DNA of 15,484 nt from JBDTNL01 sp039933785 (GTDB taxonomy: Bacteria > Acidobacteriota > Thermoanaerobaculia > Multivoradales > JAGPDF01), in the NCBI GenBank assembly GCA_039933785.1, contig JBDTNL010000080.1, forward strand, positions 1-15,484. The letters are read 5' to 3'. Numbering within the stretch: the first letter of the stretch is position 1; every line of letters begins with the position of its first letter. The position numbers and the translations under genes are program-made. The notes below the pieces were generated by a model. That model searched no databases. It was not told the origin of the DNA and saw nothing but the letters and a program-made list of their open reading frames with translations. Positions 7,317 to 14,213 of this stretch are shown here, in pieces.

Positions 7317-10300
7317 GTGCGCAAAATCCTCGTCCCCTTCGTCGTCGCCCTCTTCCTCGGATGTCTGGCGGTTCACGCATCCCCTGCCAAGACCAAAGCA
7401 TCCGACGCCAAACCCGAGACGCCCAAGTGGAACGTCGATGCGCCTCCCGGGCCGCTGTCGACGGTCCCGATCGACACCGACGAGGGCACCTGGATGAGCG
7501 TCGACGTGAGCCCCGACGGCAAGGACATCGTGTTCGATCTGCTCGGCGATCTGTACACCATCCGGGCCGCGGGCGGAGAAGCTCACGCGCTCAGCCACGG
7601 GATCTCCTGGGACGAGCAGCCGCGCTACAGCCCCGACGGCAAGCGCATCGCGTTCACCAGCGACCGCGCCGGCGGCGACAACCTCTGGGTGATGGATCGC
7701 GATGGCAAGAATCCGCAGCCGGTGAGCAAGGAGACCTTCCGGCTGCTGAACTCGCCAGCTTGGACTCCAGACAGCGAGTTCATCGCTGGGCGCAAACACT
7801 TCACGGCCACGCGCTCGGCCGGCGCCGGCGAGGTCTGGCTCTATCACCGCAGCGGCGGCGACGGTCTGCAAATGACGGTCAAGCCGAACGACCAGAAGGA
7901 CCTCGGTGAGCCAGCGTTTTCGCCCGACGGCAAGTACCTCTACTTCAGCCAGGACACGACCCCCGGCGGCACCTTTCAATACAACAAGGACCCCAACGCT
8001 CAGATCTACGTCATCAAGCGGCTGAATCGCGTGAACGGCGAGATCCAGGTCTTCGTGAGCGGTCCGGGCGGCGCCATTCGACCCACGCCCTCGCCCGATG
8101 GAAAGCAGCTCGCGTTCCTGCGCCGCGTCCGCACCAAGACCGTGCTCTACCTGCGCGATCTAACCAGCGGCCGCGAGCGGCCGGTTTGGGACGGCCTCGA
8201 CCGCGATCTGCAGGAGACCTGGGCGATGCACGGTGTGTATCCGGGCATGAGTTGGACGCCGGACGCGAAGTCCCTGGTGGTCTGGGCACAGGGCAAGATC
8301 CAGCGCATCGACGTCGAGACCGGCGGCGCGAGCGTGATCCCGTTCCACGTCAAGGACACGCGCCAGGTGGCCGAGGCCGTGCGCTTCCCGATCGAAGTGG
8401 CGCCGGCCAAGTTCCCGGTCAAGATGCTGCGCTGGTCCGAGGTCTCGCCCTCGGGCGACCGCGTCGTGTATCAGGCGCTCGGGGTCCTCTGGATCCGTGC
8501 CCTGCCGACGGGGACCCCTCGCCGCCTCACCGCGCAGAACGAGCACTCCGAAATTTACCCGTCGTTCTCCCGCGACGGCCGATCGATCGTCTATTCCACC
8601 TGGAACGACGACACCTTCGGGACGGTCAGGGTGGTACCGGCGAGCGGCGGCGAGGGGCAAATCGTGAGCCGCAAGCCCGGTCACTATCTCGAGCCCGTCT
8701 TCACGCCCGACGGCACGAAGATCGTGTACCGACGCGGGCAGGGCGGATTTACCCGCTCGCCCATGTGGTCGGACGATCCTGGCGTGTATTGGATCCCCGC
8801 CGCGGGCGGCGACGAGCATCTGGTGAGCGAGAACGGCTACGGCGCGCAGTTCGGCGCGGCGAGCGATCGCGTGTACCTCACCGAGGGTATCGACGACGAC
8901 AAGCGCGCCTTCGAGAGCATGGCGCTCGACGGCGCCGACAAACACGTGCACTACACGAGCGAAGCGGCTCAGGAGTTCCGCCTCTCCCCCGACGACAAGT
9001 GGGTGGCATTTCGTGAGCGATTCAATGCCTTCGTGACGCCGTTCGTCTCGACCGGCAAGACCATCGAGATCAGCCCGAAGTCGAGCACTCTGCCGGTCGC
9101 CAAGGTGTCGAAGGACTCGGGTGAGTTTCTGCACTGGTCCGGAGACTCGAGCAGGCTCTATTGGTCCCTCGGTCCGGAGCTCTTTACGCGCGATCTCAAG
9201 GACGCCTTCGCCTTCATCGCCGGAGCACCCGAGACGCTTCCCGAAGTGCCCGAGAAAGGCGTCAACATCTCCTTCGATGCCGCCTATGACACCCCGCACG
9301 GCACGGTGGCCGTGGTGGGCGGCAAGGTCATCACCATGCGCGGCGACGAGGTGCTCGCCGACGGCGTGGTGCTGATCGAGGGCAATCGCATCCGTGCCGT
9401 CGGGCCGCGCGGGTCGGTCGACATTCCGGCCGACGCTCAGGTCGTCGACGCCACCGGCAAAGTCGTGATGCCCGGCCTCATCGACGTGCACTGGCATGGC
9501 TCGATGGGCGAGGACAACATCGTGCCGCAGCGCGATTGGGTGACGTACGCCGGCCTCGCCTTCGGGGTCACCACATTGCACGACCCGTCGAACGACACCG
9601 ATACCATCTTCGCCGCCAGCGAGCTCGCGAAGACCGGCAAATTCCTCTCGGCGCGAATCTTCTCGACCGGCACCATCCTGTATGGCGCGGCGGGCGACTT
9701 CAAGGCGATCATCGACAACCTCGACGACGCGCGGGCGCACCTGCGACGCATGCAGGCGGTCGGCGCGTTCTCGGTCAAGAGCTACAACCAGCCGCGCCGG
9801 GACGAGCGACAGCAAATCATCGCCGCGGCGCGCGAGCTCCACATGATGGTGGTCCCCGAGGGCGGCTCGCTGTTCCCGCACAACATGACCATGCTGATCG
9901 ACGGCCACACCGGCGTCGAGCACTCGCTGCCGCTCGCCCACATCTACAAGGACGTCACCGAGCTCTGGTCGCAGACCAAGGTCGGCTACACCCCGACACT
10001 CGGCGTCGCCTACGGCGGCATCTTCGGCGAGAACTACTGGTACCAGCACACCAAGGTCTGGGAAGACCCGAGGCTCTCGAAGTTCGTGCCGCGCCAGATC
10101 CTCGACTCGCGTTCACGGCGCCGCACCATGGCTCCCGAGGAGGAGTACAACCACTTCGACGCGGCGCGCAACGCCAAGCAGCTCGCCGACGCCGGCGTGC
10201 GGGTGAATCTCGGCGCCCACGGCCAGCGCGAAGGCCTGGCCGCGCACTGGGAGCTCCAGATGCTGACCCAGGGCGGCATGACACCGATGCAGGCACTGCG

Positions 10301-10592
10301 AGTCGCGACGTTGAACGGTGCGCAGTATCTCGGTCTCGACCACGACTTGGGTTCGCTCGAACCCGGTAAGCTCGCCGATGTGATCGTGCTCGACGAGGAT
10401 CCGCTGCTCGACATTCACAACTCGCGCGAGGTCCACTACACGATCCTCAACGGACGGGTCTACGACGCCGCGACGCTCGACGAGGTCGGCTCGCATCCGG
10501 TGAAGCGCGGCGGGTTCTACTTCGAGAACGGCGGCCCCGGCCCGACGGTGACGACCAGCACCGATCTCGACGGCGAGACCCAGCATGACTGA
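7317..10592 (+). CDS. Exported TolB-type beta-propeller fused to an amidohydrolase
   Basis: This 1091-residue protein starts with a signal peptide (basic MRK, hydrophobic core, likely cleavage after AVHA at about residue 21), so it is probably periplasmic or secreted. From about residue 60 to 610 there are roughly ten PD40/TolB-like repeats with the SPDGK core (for example QPRYSPDGKRIAF, EPVFTPDGTKIVY), forming one or two propellers. The C-terminal part from about 665 is an amidohydrolase domain: GKVVMPGLIDVHWHG (HxH, His725 and His727), VKSYNQPRRDE (Lys821), DGHTGVEH (His864 and His869), and the closing GSLEPGKLADVIVLDEDP strand. The usual His after strand 5 is replaced by VVPEGG and the usual final Asp by His968 (GAHGQ). 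These segments look conserved in the TolB-amidohydrolase family. The substrate is unknown; cyclic imides, peptides or prolidase-like substrates are guesses. It overlaps the next gene by eight bases. Confidence 0.93.
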   Translation: MRKILVPFVVALFLGCLAVHASPAKTKASDAKPETPKWNVDAPPGPLSTVPIDTDEGTWMSVDVSPDGKDIVFDLLGDLYTIRAAGGEAHALSHGISWDEQPRYSPDGKRIAFTSDRAGGDNLWVMDRDGKNPQPVSKETFRLLNSPAWTPDSEFIAGRKHFTATRSAGAGEVWLYHRSGGDGLQMTVKPNDQKDLGEPAFSPDGKYLYFSQDTTPGGTFQYNKDPNAQIYVIKRLNRVNGEIQVFVSGPGGAIRPTPSPDGKQLAFLRRVRTKTVLYLRDLTSGRERPVWDGLDRDLQETWAMHGVYPGMSWTPDAKSLVVWAQGKIQRIDVETGGASVIPFHVKDTRQVAEAVRFPIEVAPAKFPVKMLRWSEVSPSGDRVVYQALGVLWIRALPTGTPRRLTAQNEHSEIYPSFSRDGRSIVYSTWNDDTFGTVRVVPASGGEGQIVSRKPGHYLEPVFTPDGTKIVYRRGQGGFTRSPMWSDDPGVYWIPAAGGDEHLVSENGYGAQFGAASDRVYLTEGIDDDKRAFESMALDGADKHVHYTSEAAQEFRLSPDDKWVAFRERFNAFVTPFVSTGKTIEISPKSSTLPVAKVSKDSGEFLHWSGDSSRLYWSLGPELFTRDLKDAFAFIAGAPETLPEVPEKGVNISFDAAYDTPHGTVAVVGGKVITMRGDEVLADGVVLIEGNRIRAVGPRGSVDIPADAQVVDATGKVVMPGLIDVHWHGSMGEDNIVPQRDWVTYAGLAFGVTTLHDPSNDTDTIFAASELAKTGKFLSARIFSTGTILYGAAGDFKAIIDNLDDARAHLRRMQAVGAFSVKSYNQPRRDERQQIIAAARELHMMVVPEGGSLFPHNMTMLIDGHTGVEHSLPLAHIYKDVTELWSQTKVGYTPTLGVAYGGIFGENYWYQHTKVWEDPRLSKFVPRQILDSRSRRRTMAPEEEYNHFDAARNAKQLADAGVRVNLGAHGQREGLAAHWELQMLTQGGMTPMQALRVATLNGAQYLGLDHDLGSLEPGKLADVIVLDEDPLLDIHNSREVHYTILNGRVYDAATLDEVGSHPVKRGGFYFENGGPGPTVTTSTDLDGETQHD

Positions 10593-11022
10593 AGACGAAG
10601 CGGCGGCAGCCCCGCCGCCCCCGAGCCCGCCAGCCGGCCCATCCGCTCCGCTGCCGCCGCTCAGCGAGCAGCAGGAGCGGAATATCGCGATGCTGATGCA
10701 TCTGACCGGACTGCTCGGCTACATCGCGTTCGCCGTCGGCTTCGTCGTGCCGCTGGTGATCTGGCTGACCCAGAAGGACCGCTCCGCATTCGTCGAACGC
10801 CAGGGCTACGTCATGTTCAACGCCTGGATCTCGTACACCATCTACTCCATTCCGGCGATCATGCTGTGCTTCTTCTGCATCGGGATTCCGATTCTGCTCG
10901 CGATCTGGGCCCTGGCGTTCATCGCCACGATCCTCGTCGCGCTCGCGGCCTCGCGCGGGGAGACGCAGGAGTATCCGCTGGTGATCCGGTTTCTGCGGGC
11001 CGGACAAGCGAGCTCAGACTAG
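10585..11022 (+). CDS. DUF4870-family small membrane protein
   Basis: This 145-residue protein has a proline/alanine-rich, probably cytoplasmic N-terminus (1-26). A helical MLMHLTGLLGYIAFAVGFVVPLVIWL segment (36-61), the loop TQKDRSAFVERQGYVMFNAWI and two further hydrophobic helices (about 82-99 and 101-121) follow. The order of HLTGLLGY, VPLVIWL, short polar loop and FxxxQGxxxxNxxI is that of DUF4870 (Tic20-like) proteins, whose function is not established. The ATG lies eight bases inside the amidohydrolase gene, so the two are probably coupled. Its TAG stop overlaps the end of the convergent vapC by nine bases. Confidence 0.85.
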   Translation: MTEDEAAAAPPPPSPPAGPSAPLPPLSEQQERNIAMLMHLTGLLGYIAFAVGFVVPLVIWLTQKDRSAFVERQGYVMFNAWISYTIYSIPAIMLCFFCIGIPILLAIWALAFIATILVALAASRGETQEYPLVIRFLRAGQASSD

Positions 11023-11385
11023 TCGCAGGCCCGGGACGTCCGCGAAATCTCCGCGGTTGACCGTCCAGAGACTGGCGTCCAGCGCCAGCGCGTGAGCCGC
11101 GATCGCGAGATCGATCTCACGTCCACGAGGTCTCGAGACCGCCCGATACAGGCGAGCGGCGATCGCCGCCACCGCGCCGTCGAATGGCAAGGATGCGTCG
11201 CCGGGAAGCAGGGCCTCCTGCGCGGCGAGCTCCTCCTCGCGACGCGGTCCTCGTTGCCACTCATAGAGCACCAGCGCAGGTAGTACCAGACGCTCCCCGT
11301 CAATCAGGAAAAGCTTCATCTGCGCTGCGCAGCGACGTCCTCCCGTCAAGCTGTCGATCAACGCCGAAGTGTCGACCACGATCAC
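11014..11385 (-). CDS. vapC: PIN-domain ribonuclease toxin of a VapBC module
   Basis: This 123-residue PIN domain is probably a Mg2+-dependent RNase toxin. The acidic pocket residues are visible: Asp5 (VVDTSALID), Glu42 (LVLYEWQRG), Asp92 (REIDLAIAAHALAL) and a C-terminal Asn110/Asp113 (TVNRGDFADVPGL). These are typical VapC positions, so it looks active. It starts with GTG overlapping the antitoxin's TGA (GTGA, four bases), the usual antitoxin-first coupled order; the non-ATG start may keep toxin synthesis low. It is convergent with the DUF4870 gene, overlapping it by nine bases. Confidence 0.92.
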   Translation of the reverse strand: MIVVDTSALIDSLTGGRRCAAQMKLFLIDGERLVLPALVLYEWQRGPRREEELAAQEALLPGDASLPFDGAVAAIAARLYRAVSRPRGREIDLAIAAHALALDASLWTVNRGDFADVPGLRLV

Positions 11386-11666
11386 GGGCGTCTGCGCCCG
11401 CCGCCGCGGCGCGCATCGCGCAGCTCACGGAGCTCGGTATCCGCGGACTCCTGCGGCTGAAGGGGAATCGCTCCCACGACCTGGTCGAACACCGCCACCA
11501 GCCGACGGCGCTCGGATTCCGAGAGCTTGCCCAAACGGGCCGCATAGTCGTTCACTGCGTCGCGCACGATCCGGCTCTTCGGAAGGGCCAGCGCCTTGGC
11601 CGTTCGCGCCAGTGCCCGGACCGTGACTCGATCCAGAGTGAAGGTAACCTTCAGCGTCTCTGCCAT
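11382..11666 (-). CDS. vapB: Ribbon-helix-helix type antitoxin of the minus-strand VapBC module
   Basis: This 94-residue protein has an N-terminal ribbon-helix-helix pattern: strand LKVTFTLDRVTV (5-16), a helix through ARTAKALAL, a PKSR turn, and the helix IVRDAVNDYAARL (33-45). The rest is a charged tail ending Arg-rich, which would wrap the toxin. The role is to neutralise the overlapping VapC and repress its own promoter. There is no Shine-Dalgarno before the ATG at 11666. A TAGTAT lies exactly nine bases upstream, so the message may be leaderless. The TATGG direct repeats around this hexamer are a candidate operator. Antitoxin identity rests on fold pattern plus the overlap with vapC. Confidence 0.85.
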   Translation of the reverse strand: MAETLKVTFTLDRVTVRALARTAKALALPKSRIVRDAVNDYAARLGKLSESERRRLVAVFDQVVGAIPLQPQESADTELRELRDARRGGGRRRP

Positions 11667-11673
11667 ATCACAG

Positions 11674-11686
11674 CCATACTACCATA
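11674..11686 (-). promoter_or_regulatory. Promoter and putative operator of the minus-strand vapBC
   Basis: On the minus strand two TATGG half-sites occur eight bases apart (plus-strand CCATA at 11674-11678 and 11682-11686). They frame TAGTAT (11681-11676), the likely -10 hexamer, nine bases before the vapB ATG. Short direct repeats overlapping the -10 are typical of RHH antitoxin autorepression. Confidence 0.5.
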
Positions 11687-11702
11687 CCAGTCCCGAGACC
11701 CG

Positions 11703-11755
11703 CTGGACCGCAAGGCCTTCCAACTGTACCGGCCGCAACGGTTGGGCGCCTTGCC
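11703..11755 (+). pseudogene. Relic of a VapC (PIN) C-terminal end
   Basis: In the plus strand these bases read LDRKAFQLYRPQRLGAL. The end of the intact VapC at 12055-12459 reads LDKKDFQVYRPKGLGRF, giving about ten identical residues in the first fifteen without gaps. The similarity begins abruptly at 11703, about 17 bases upstream of the minus-strand vapBC promoter element, and no PIN domain precedes it. It sits directly in front of an antitoxin-toxin pair of the same kind. I infer the 3' scar of an older toxin gene removed by deletion or by arrival of the minus-strand module. The match is short, so chance cannot be fully excluded. Confidence 0.6.
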
Positions 11756-11759
11756 TTGC

Positions 11760-11779
11760 GTACTACGCTTTCGTAGTAC
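11760..11779 (+). promoter_or_regulatory. Perfect inverted repeat, putative operator of the plus-strand vapBC
   Basis: GTACTACG (11760-11767) and CGTAGTAC (11772-11779) form a perfect 8-base inverted repeat with a 4-base spacer, 24 bases upstream of the antitoxin ATG. A TTGCCT (11751-11756) lies 17 bases before TAGTAC (11774-11779), a weak -35/-10 pair overlapped by the repeat. Binding of the VapBC complex here would block transcription. Confidence 0.7.
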
Positions 11780-11780
11780 A

Positions 11781-11796
11781 CTCCTCCCGGAAGGAG
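11781..11796 (+). promoter_or_regulatory. Ribosome binding site in a small hairpin before the plus-strand antitoxin
   Basis: AAGGAG (11791-11796) lies seven bases before the ATG at 11804. CTCCT (11781-11785) can pair with AGGAG (11792-11796) across a six-base loop, which would mask the site in the mRNA. The site itself is clear; the masking role is inference. Confidence 0.5.
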
Positions 11797-11803
11797 TCAC
11801 GCC

Positions 11804-12058
11804 ATGCCTACCAGCGTGAGACTCGATCCGGAGACGCTCGCAACCCTGCGCCGGCTCGCCCGCGCGCGGCAGACCACGCAATCGGACATCATTCGCGAGG
11901 CGGTGGCCGCATACGGCGTGGCGGATGACAAAGCGCCGTCGCTCTTCGAGCGCATTCAACACGTGCTCGGAAGCGGCCCCGGGGGCCCGGGAGATCGGTC
12001 CGTCGACACCGGGAGAAAGTTCACCGCTCTGTTGCGCGAGCGGAAGCGCGACCGTTGA
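11804..12058 (+). CDS. vapB: Ribbon-helix-helix (CopG-type) antitoxin of the plus-strand VapBC module
   Basis: This 84-residue protein has a clear RHH/CopG pattern: strand TSVRLDPETLATLRRLARARQ, the TTQSDII turn and the helix IREAVAAYG (30-38), followed by a linker and a toxin-binding tail rich in Arg and Lys. It should bind DNA as a dimer at the inverted repeat 11760-11779 and neutralise the VapC that follows. A good AAGGAG precedes the ATG. Its TGA stop overlaps the toxin start as TTGA. The sequence is not obviously alike to the other antitoxin in this island, so the two modules are probably not recent duplicates of each other. Confidence 0.88.
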   Translation: MPTSVRLDPETLATLRRLARARQTTQSDIIREAVAAYGVADDKAPSLFERIQHVLGSGPGGPGDRSVDTGRKFTALLRERKRDR

Positions 12059-12459
12059 TCCTCACCGACGCCGGTCCGCTCGTCGCGATCATCGATTCCA
12101 CGGAACGCGCGCACGAAGATTGCGTTCGCGTCCTGCGCGCCGAGCGATCTCCGCTGGGAACGGTGTGGCCGGCCTTCACCGAAGCGATGTATCTGCTCGG
12201 ACCGTCGTCCCGCGCCCAGCAGGCCCTCTGGGAGATGGTGGCCTGCGGCGCCTTGACGTTCCTCTCCCTGGACGAGACCGACGCCCCGCGCATGCGCGAG
12301 CTGATGCGGCAATACGCCGACTTGCCCATGGACCTCGCCGACGCGGCGCTGGTGCGGGTGGGGGAACGAGAGCGACTCCGTCGCGTGTTCACCCTCGACA
12401 AGAAAGACTTTCAGGTCTATCGCCCGAAAGGGCTTGGACGGTTTTCCCTTCTGCCATAG
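12055..12459 (+). CDS. vapC: PIN-domain ribonuclease toxin of the plus-strand VapBC module
   Basis: This 134-residue PIN domain has acidic residues at the expected places: Asp5 (ILTDAGPLVAIID), Glu43 (AFTEAMYLL), Asp93/Asp96 (PMDLADAALVRVGE) and Asp115/Asp118 (FTLDKKDFQVYRP). It is probably a Mg2+-dependent RNase. Translation starts at TTG 12055 overlapping the antitoxin TGA (TTGA); Asp5 and the family's short N-terminus support this start. The rare TTG start, like the GTG of the other toxin here, may limit toxin output. Its C-terminal LDKKDFQVYRPKGLG is matched by the relic at 11703-11755. The VWA gene begins 24 bases after its stop. Confidence 0.92.
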   Translation: MILTDAGPLVAIIDSTERAHEDCVRVLRAERSPLGTVWPAFTEAMYLLGPSSRAQQALWEMVACGALTFLSLDETDAPRMRELMRQYADLPMDLADAALVRVGERERLRRVFTLDKKDFQVYRPKGLGRFSLLP

Positions 12460-12468
12460 GAACCCGGA

Positions 12469-12474
12469 TATCCT
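12469..12474 (+). promoter_or_regulatory. Putative -10 element for a leaderless VWA mRNA
   Basis: TATCCT ends exactly nine bases before the ATG at 12484, and no Shine-Dalgarno is visible in between. The spacing equals that seen before sdaA and the minus-strand vapB, so the gene probably has its own promoter rather than depending on the toxin operon. Confidence 0.4.
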
Positions 12475-12483
12475 CTAGCCGTC

Positions 12484-13572
12484 ATGCGCCACCGCTACTC
12501 TCACCTCGACCCGGAGCTCCTCCGTCAGCTTCTTGCCGGCATGGACTTGCTGCGCCTGTTCAATCAGCTCGCCCTCGCCTCCGGCGGCGATGTCGACGAA
12601 GCCATGGAGTGGATGCGCCAGCTCCAGGCGCAGGGGTACATCGACGAGTCGGTCGACCTAGACGCCTTCTTCGCCTCGCTCGAGGATCAGCAGCTCGTGC
12701 AACGCGACGGCGAGGGCGGCATGCAGCTCACCTCGGGTGGCGAGCGGAAGATCCGCAAAAGTGCCTTCGAAGAGGTTTTTTCGAGCCTCGGCAAGGGTGG
12801 GCCTGGATTCCATGCGATCCGTAGCTCGGGCGATGGCGTCGAGCGCCTGCCCGAGACTCGTCCCTATGCGTTCGGCGACGAGCTCACGCATCTCGACTCG
12901 GTGAAGTCGTTCCACAACGCGCTCAAGCGCACCCACGGCGATCTGGCGCTGGCTGAGGAAGATCTCGAGGTCCACGAGACCGAGCACATGACCGCCTGTG
13001 CCACGGTCGTGGCGATCGATATCAGCCACTCGATGATTCTCTATGGCGAGGACCGCATCACGCCGGCGAAGACTGTAGCGCTGGCGCTCACCGAGCTCAT
13101 CACCACCAAGTATCCCAAGGACTACGTGGGTGTCATTCTGTTCGGCGACCGGGCGGAGCGTGTGGAGCTTTCGGAGATCACCCGTATTCAGGCTGGGCCG
13201 TACCACACCAACACCCGCGAGGCGTTGCAGCTCGGGCGCGGCTTGCTGCAACGGCAGAAGCAGCCGAACAAGCAGATCTTTCTGATCACCGACGGCAAAC
13301 CGTCGGCGATCACCGAGAACGGCCAGGTCTACAAGAATCCGTTCGGGCTCGACCTCAAGATCGTGAACTTGACGCTCGAGGAAGCGGATCTCTGTCGGCG
13401 CCAGAAGGTCGTGATCACCACCTTCATGCTCGCCACGGATTCGTTGCTCACCGACTTCGTGGAAAAGCTCACCCAGCGAAACCGTGGACGGGCCTACTTC
13501 GCCTCGCCGTACAACCTCGGCGAGTACCTGTTCGCCGATTACATCAAGAACCGGCGCAAGCGGCTGAGCTGA
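12484..13572 (+). CDS. VWA-domain protein, likely partner of the MoxR-like ATPase
   Basis: This 362-residue protein has no signal peptide or membrane segment, so it is probably cytoplasmic. Residues 1-170 are mostly helical and charged. The C-terminal half is a von Willebrand factor A domain with a complete metal-ion-dependent adhesion site: DISHS (Asp179, Ser181, Ser183), Thr242 or Thr244 in PYHTNT, and Asp270 in FLITDGKPS. It ends with a Lys/Arg-rich tail. MoxR ATPases act with such VWA proteins, normally from adjacent genes; the ATPase of this window lies 5.2 kb upstream at 5801-7303. The pairing is therefore inferred. The gene starts with ATG 12484 and is followed after 14 bases by the DUF2238 gene and then trmL, suggesting an operon of three. 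Confidence 0.92.
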   Translation: MRHRYSHLDPELLRQLLAGMDLLRLFNQLALASGGDVDEAMEWMRQLQAQGYIDESVDLDAFFASLEDQQLVQRDGEGGMQLTSGGERKIRKSAFEEVFSSLGKGGPGFHAIRSSGDGVERLPETRPYAFGDELTHLDSVKSFHNALKRTHGDLALAEEDLEVHETEHMTACATVVAIDISHSMILYGEDRITPAKTVALALTELITTKYPKDYVGVILFGDRAERVELSEITRIQAGPYHTNTREALQLGRGLLQRQKQPNKQIFLITDGKPSAITENGQVYKNPFGLDLKIVNLTLEEADLCRRQKVVITTFMLATDSLLTDFVEKLTQRNRGRAYFASPYNLGEYLFADYIKNRRKRLS

Positions 13573-13586
13573 GCGATTTCGTCGCC

Positions 13587-14213
13587 ATGCGCTACTCGAC
13601 GCCCTCGTCGCGCCTGCCCGCCGTCTTGCTCGCCGGGGTCTTCACGGCGCTCGTGCTCTCGGGGATCTCACCGCACGACCGCACCACCTGGTGGCTCGAG
13701 ATCTTTCCCATCCTGATCGGGGCGCCGATTCTGGTCGGGACTCGCAAAACGTTTCAGCTCACACCCCTGGTCTACGTCTTGTTGGCTCTGCACGCCTTGA
13801 TCCTCGTGGTCGGCGGCCACTACACCTATGCCGAGGTCCCGCTCGGATTCTGGTTCCGCGACGCCTTTCACCTCGCTCGCAACCACTACGACCGTCTGGG
13901 CCATTTCGCGCAGGGCTTCGTGCCGGCGATCCTGGTGCGCGAGGTTCTTCTGCGTCGCACGCCGCTTCGCCGCGGCGCCTGGCTGTTCTTCCTGACGACC
14001 TCGGTCTGCATGACGATCAGCGTGACGTATGAGTTCATCGAGTGGTGGAGCGCCGTGATCGCCGGCAGCGCCGCGGACGCCTTCCTCGGCACGCAGGGCG
14101 ACGTGTGGGACACGCAGTGGGACATGTTCTTCTGCCTCATCGGCGCATTGGTCGCGCAAACCGTGCTCGTGGGTTGGCACGACCGTCAGCTGAAATTTCG
14201 CAACCTCGCGTGA
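13587..14213 (+). CDS. DUF2238 (YjdF-like) polytopic membrane protein
   Basis: This 208-residue protein has about six hydrophobic segments and the signature blocks of DUF2238: RNHYDRLGHFAQGF (98-111), VTYEFIEWWSAVIAG (146-160) and AFLGTQGDVWDTQWDM (165-180). The clustered His, Asp, Glu and Trp residues at membrane borders suggest a buried polar or metal site. The family's function is not established, to my knowledge. The ATG at 13587 has only a weak GAGCGA upstream. The stop overlaps the start of trmL by four bases (GTGA). Confidence 0.92.
   Translation: MRYSTPSSRLPAVLLAGVFTALVLSGISPHDRTTWWLEIFPILIGAPILVGTRKTFQLTPLVYVLLALHALILVVGGHYTYAEVPLGFWFRDAFHLARNHYDRLGHFAQGFVPAILVREVLLRRTPLRRGAWLFFLTTSVCMTISVTYEFIEWWSAVIAGSAADAFLGTQGDVWDTQWDMFFCLIGALVAQTVLVGWHDRQLKFRNLA

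Noticed and set aside
8160..10049. Very long antisense open frame (629 codons) opposite the amidohydrolase
   Set aside because: The sense strand shows clear propeller and amidohydrolase motifs. The antisense product is rich in Arg, Asp, Val and Gly as expected for a GC-rich shadow frame and shows no domain.
11184..11819. 211-codon plus-strand frame across the minus-strand vapBC
   Set aside because: Most of it is antisense to a convincing toxin-antitoxin pair. Only its portion at 11703-11755 carries a meaningful protein match, reported separately as a relic.
11014..12459. Toxin-antitoxin island as part of a larger mobile element
   Set aside because: No integrase, transposase, terminal repeats or tRNA attachment site is visible on either side.
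14042..14209. N-terminal extension of the trmL frame
   Set aside because: It overlaps the conserved end of the DUF2238 protein, its translation is Arg-rich with no motif, and the TrmL family starts at GTG 14210.
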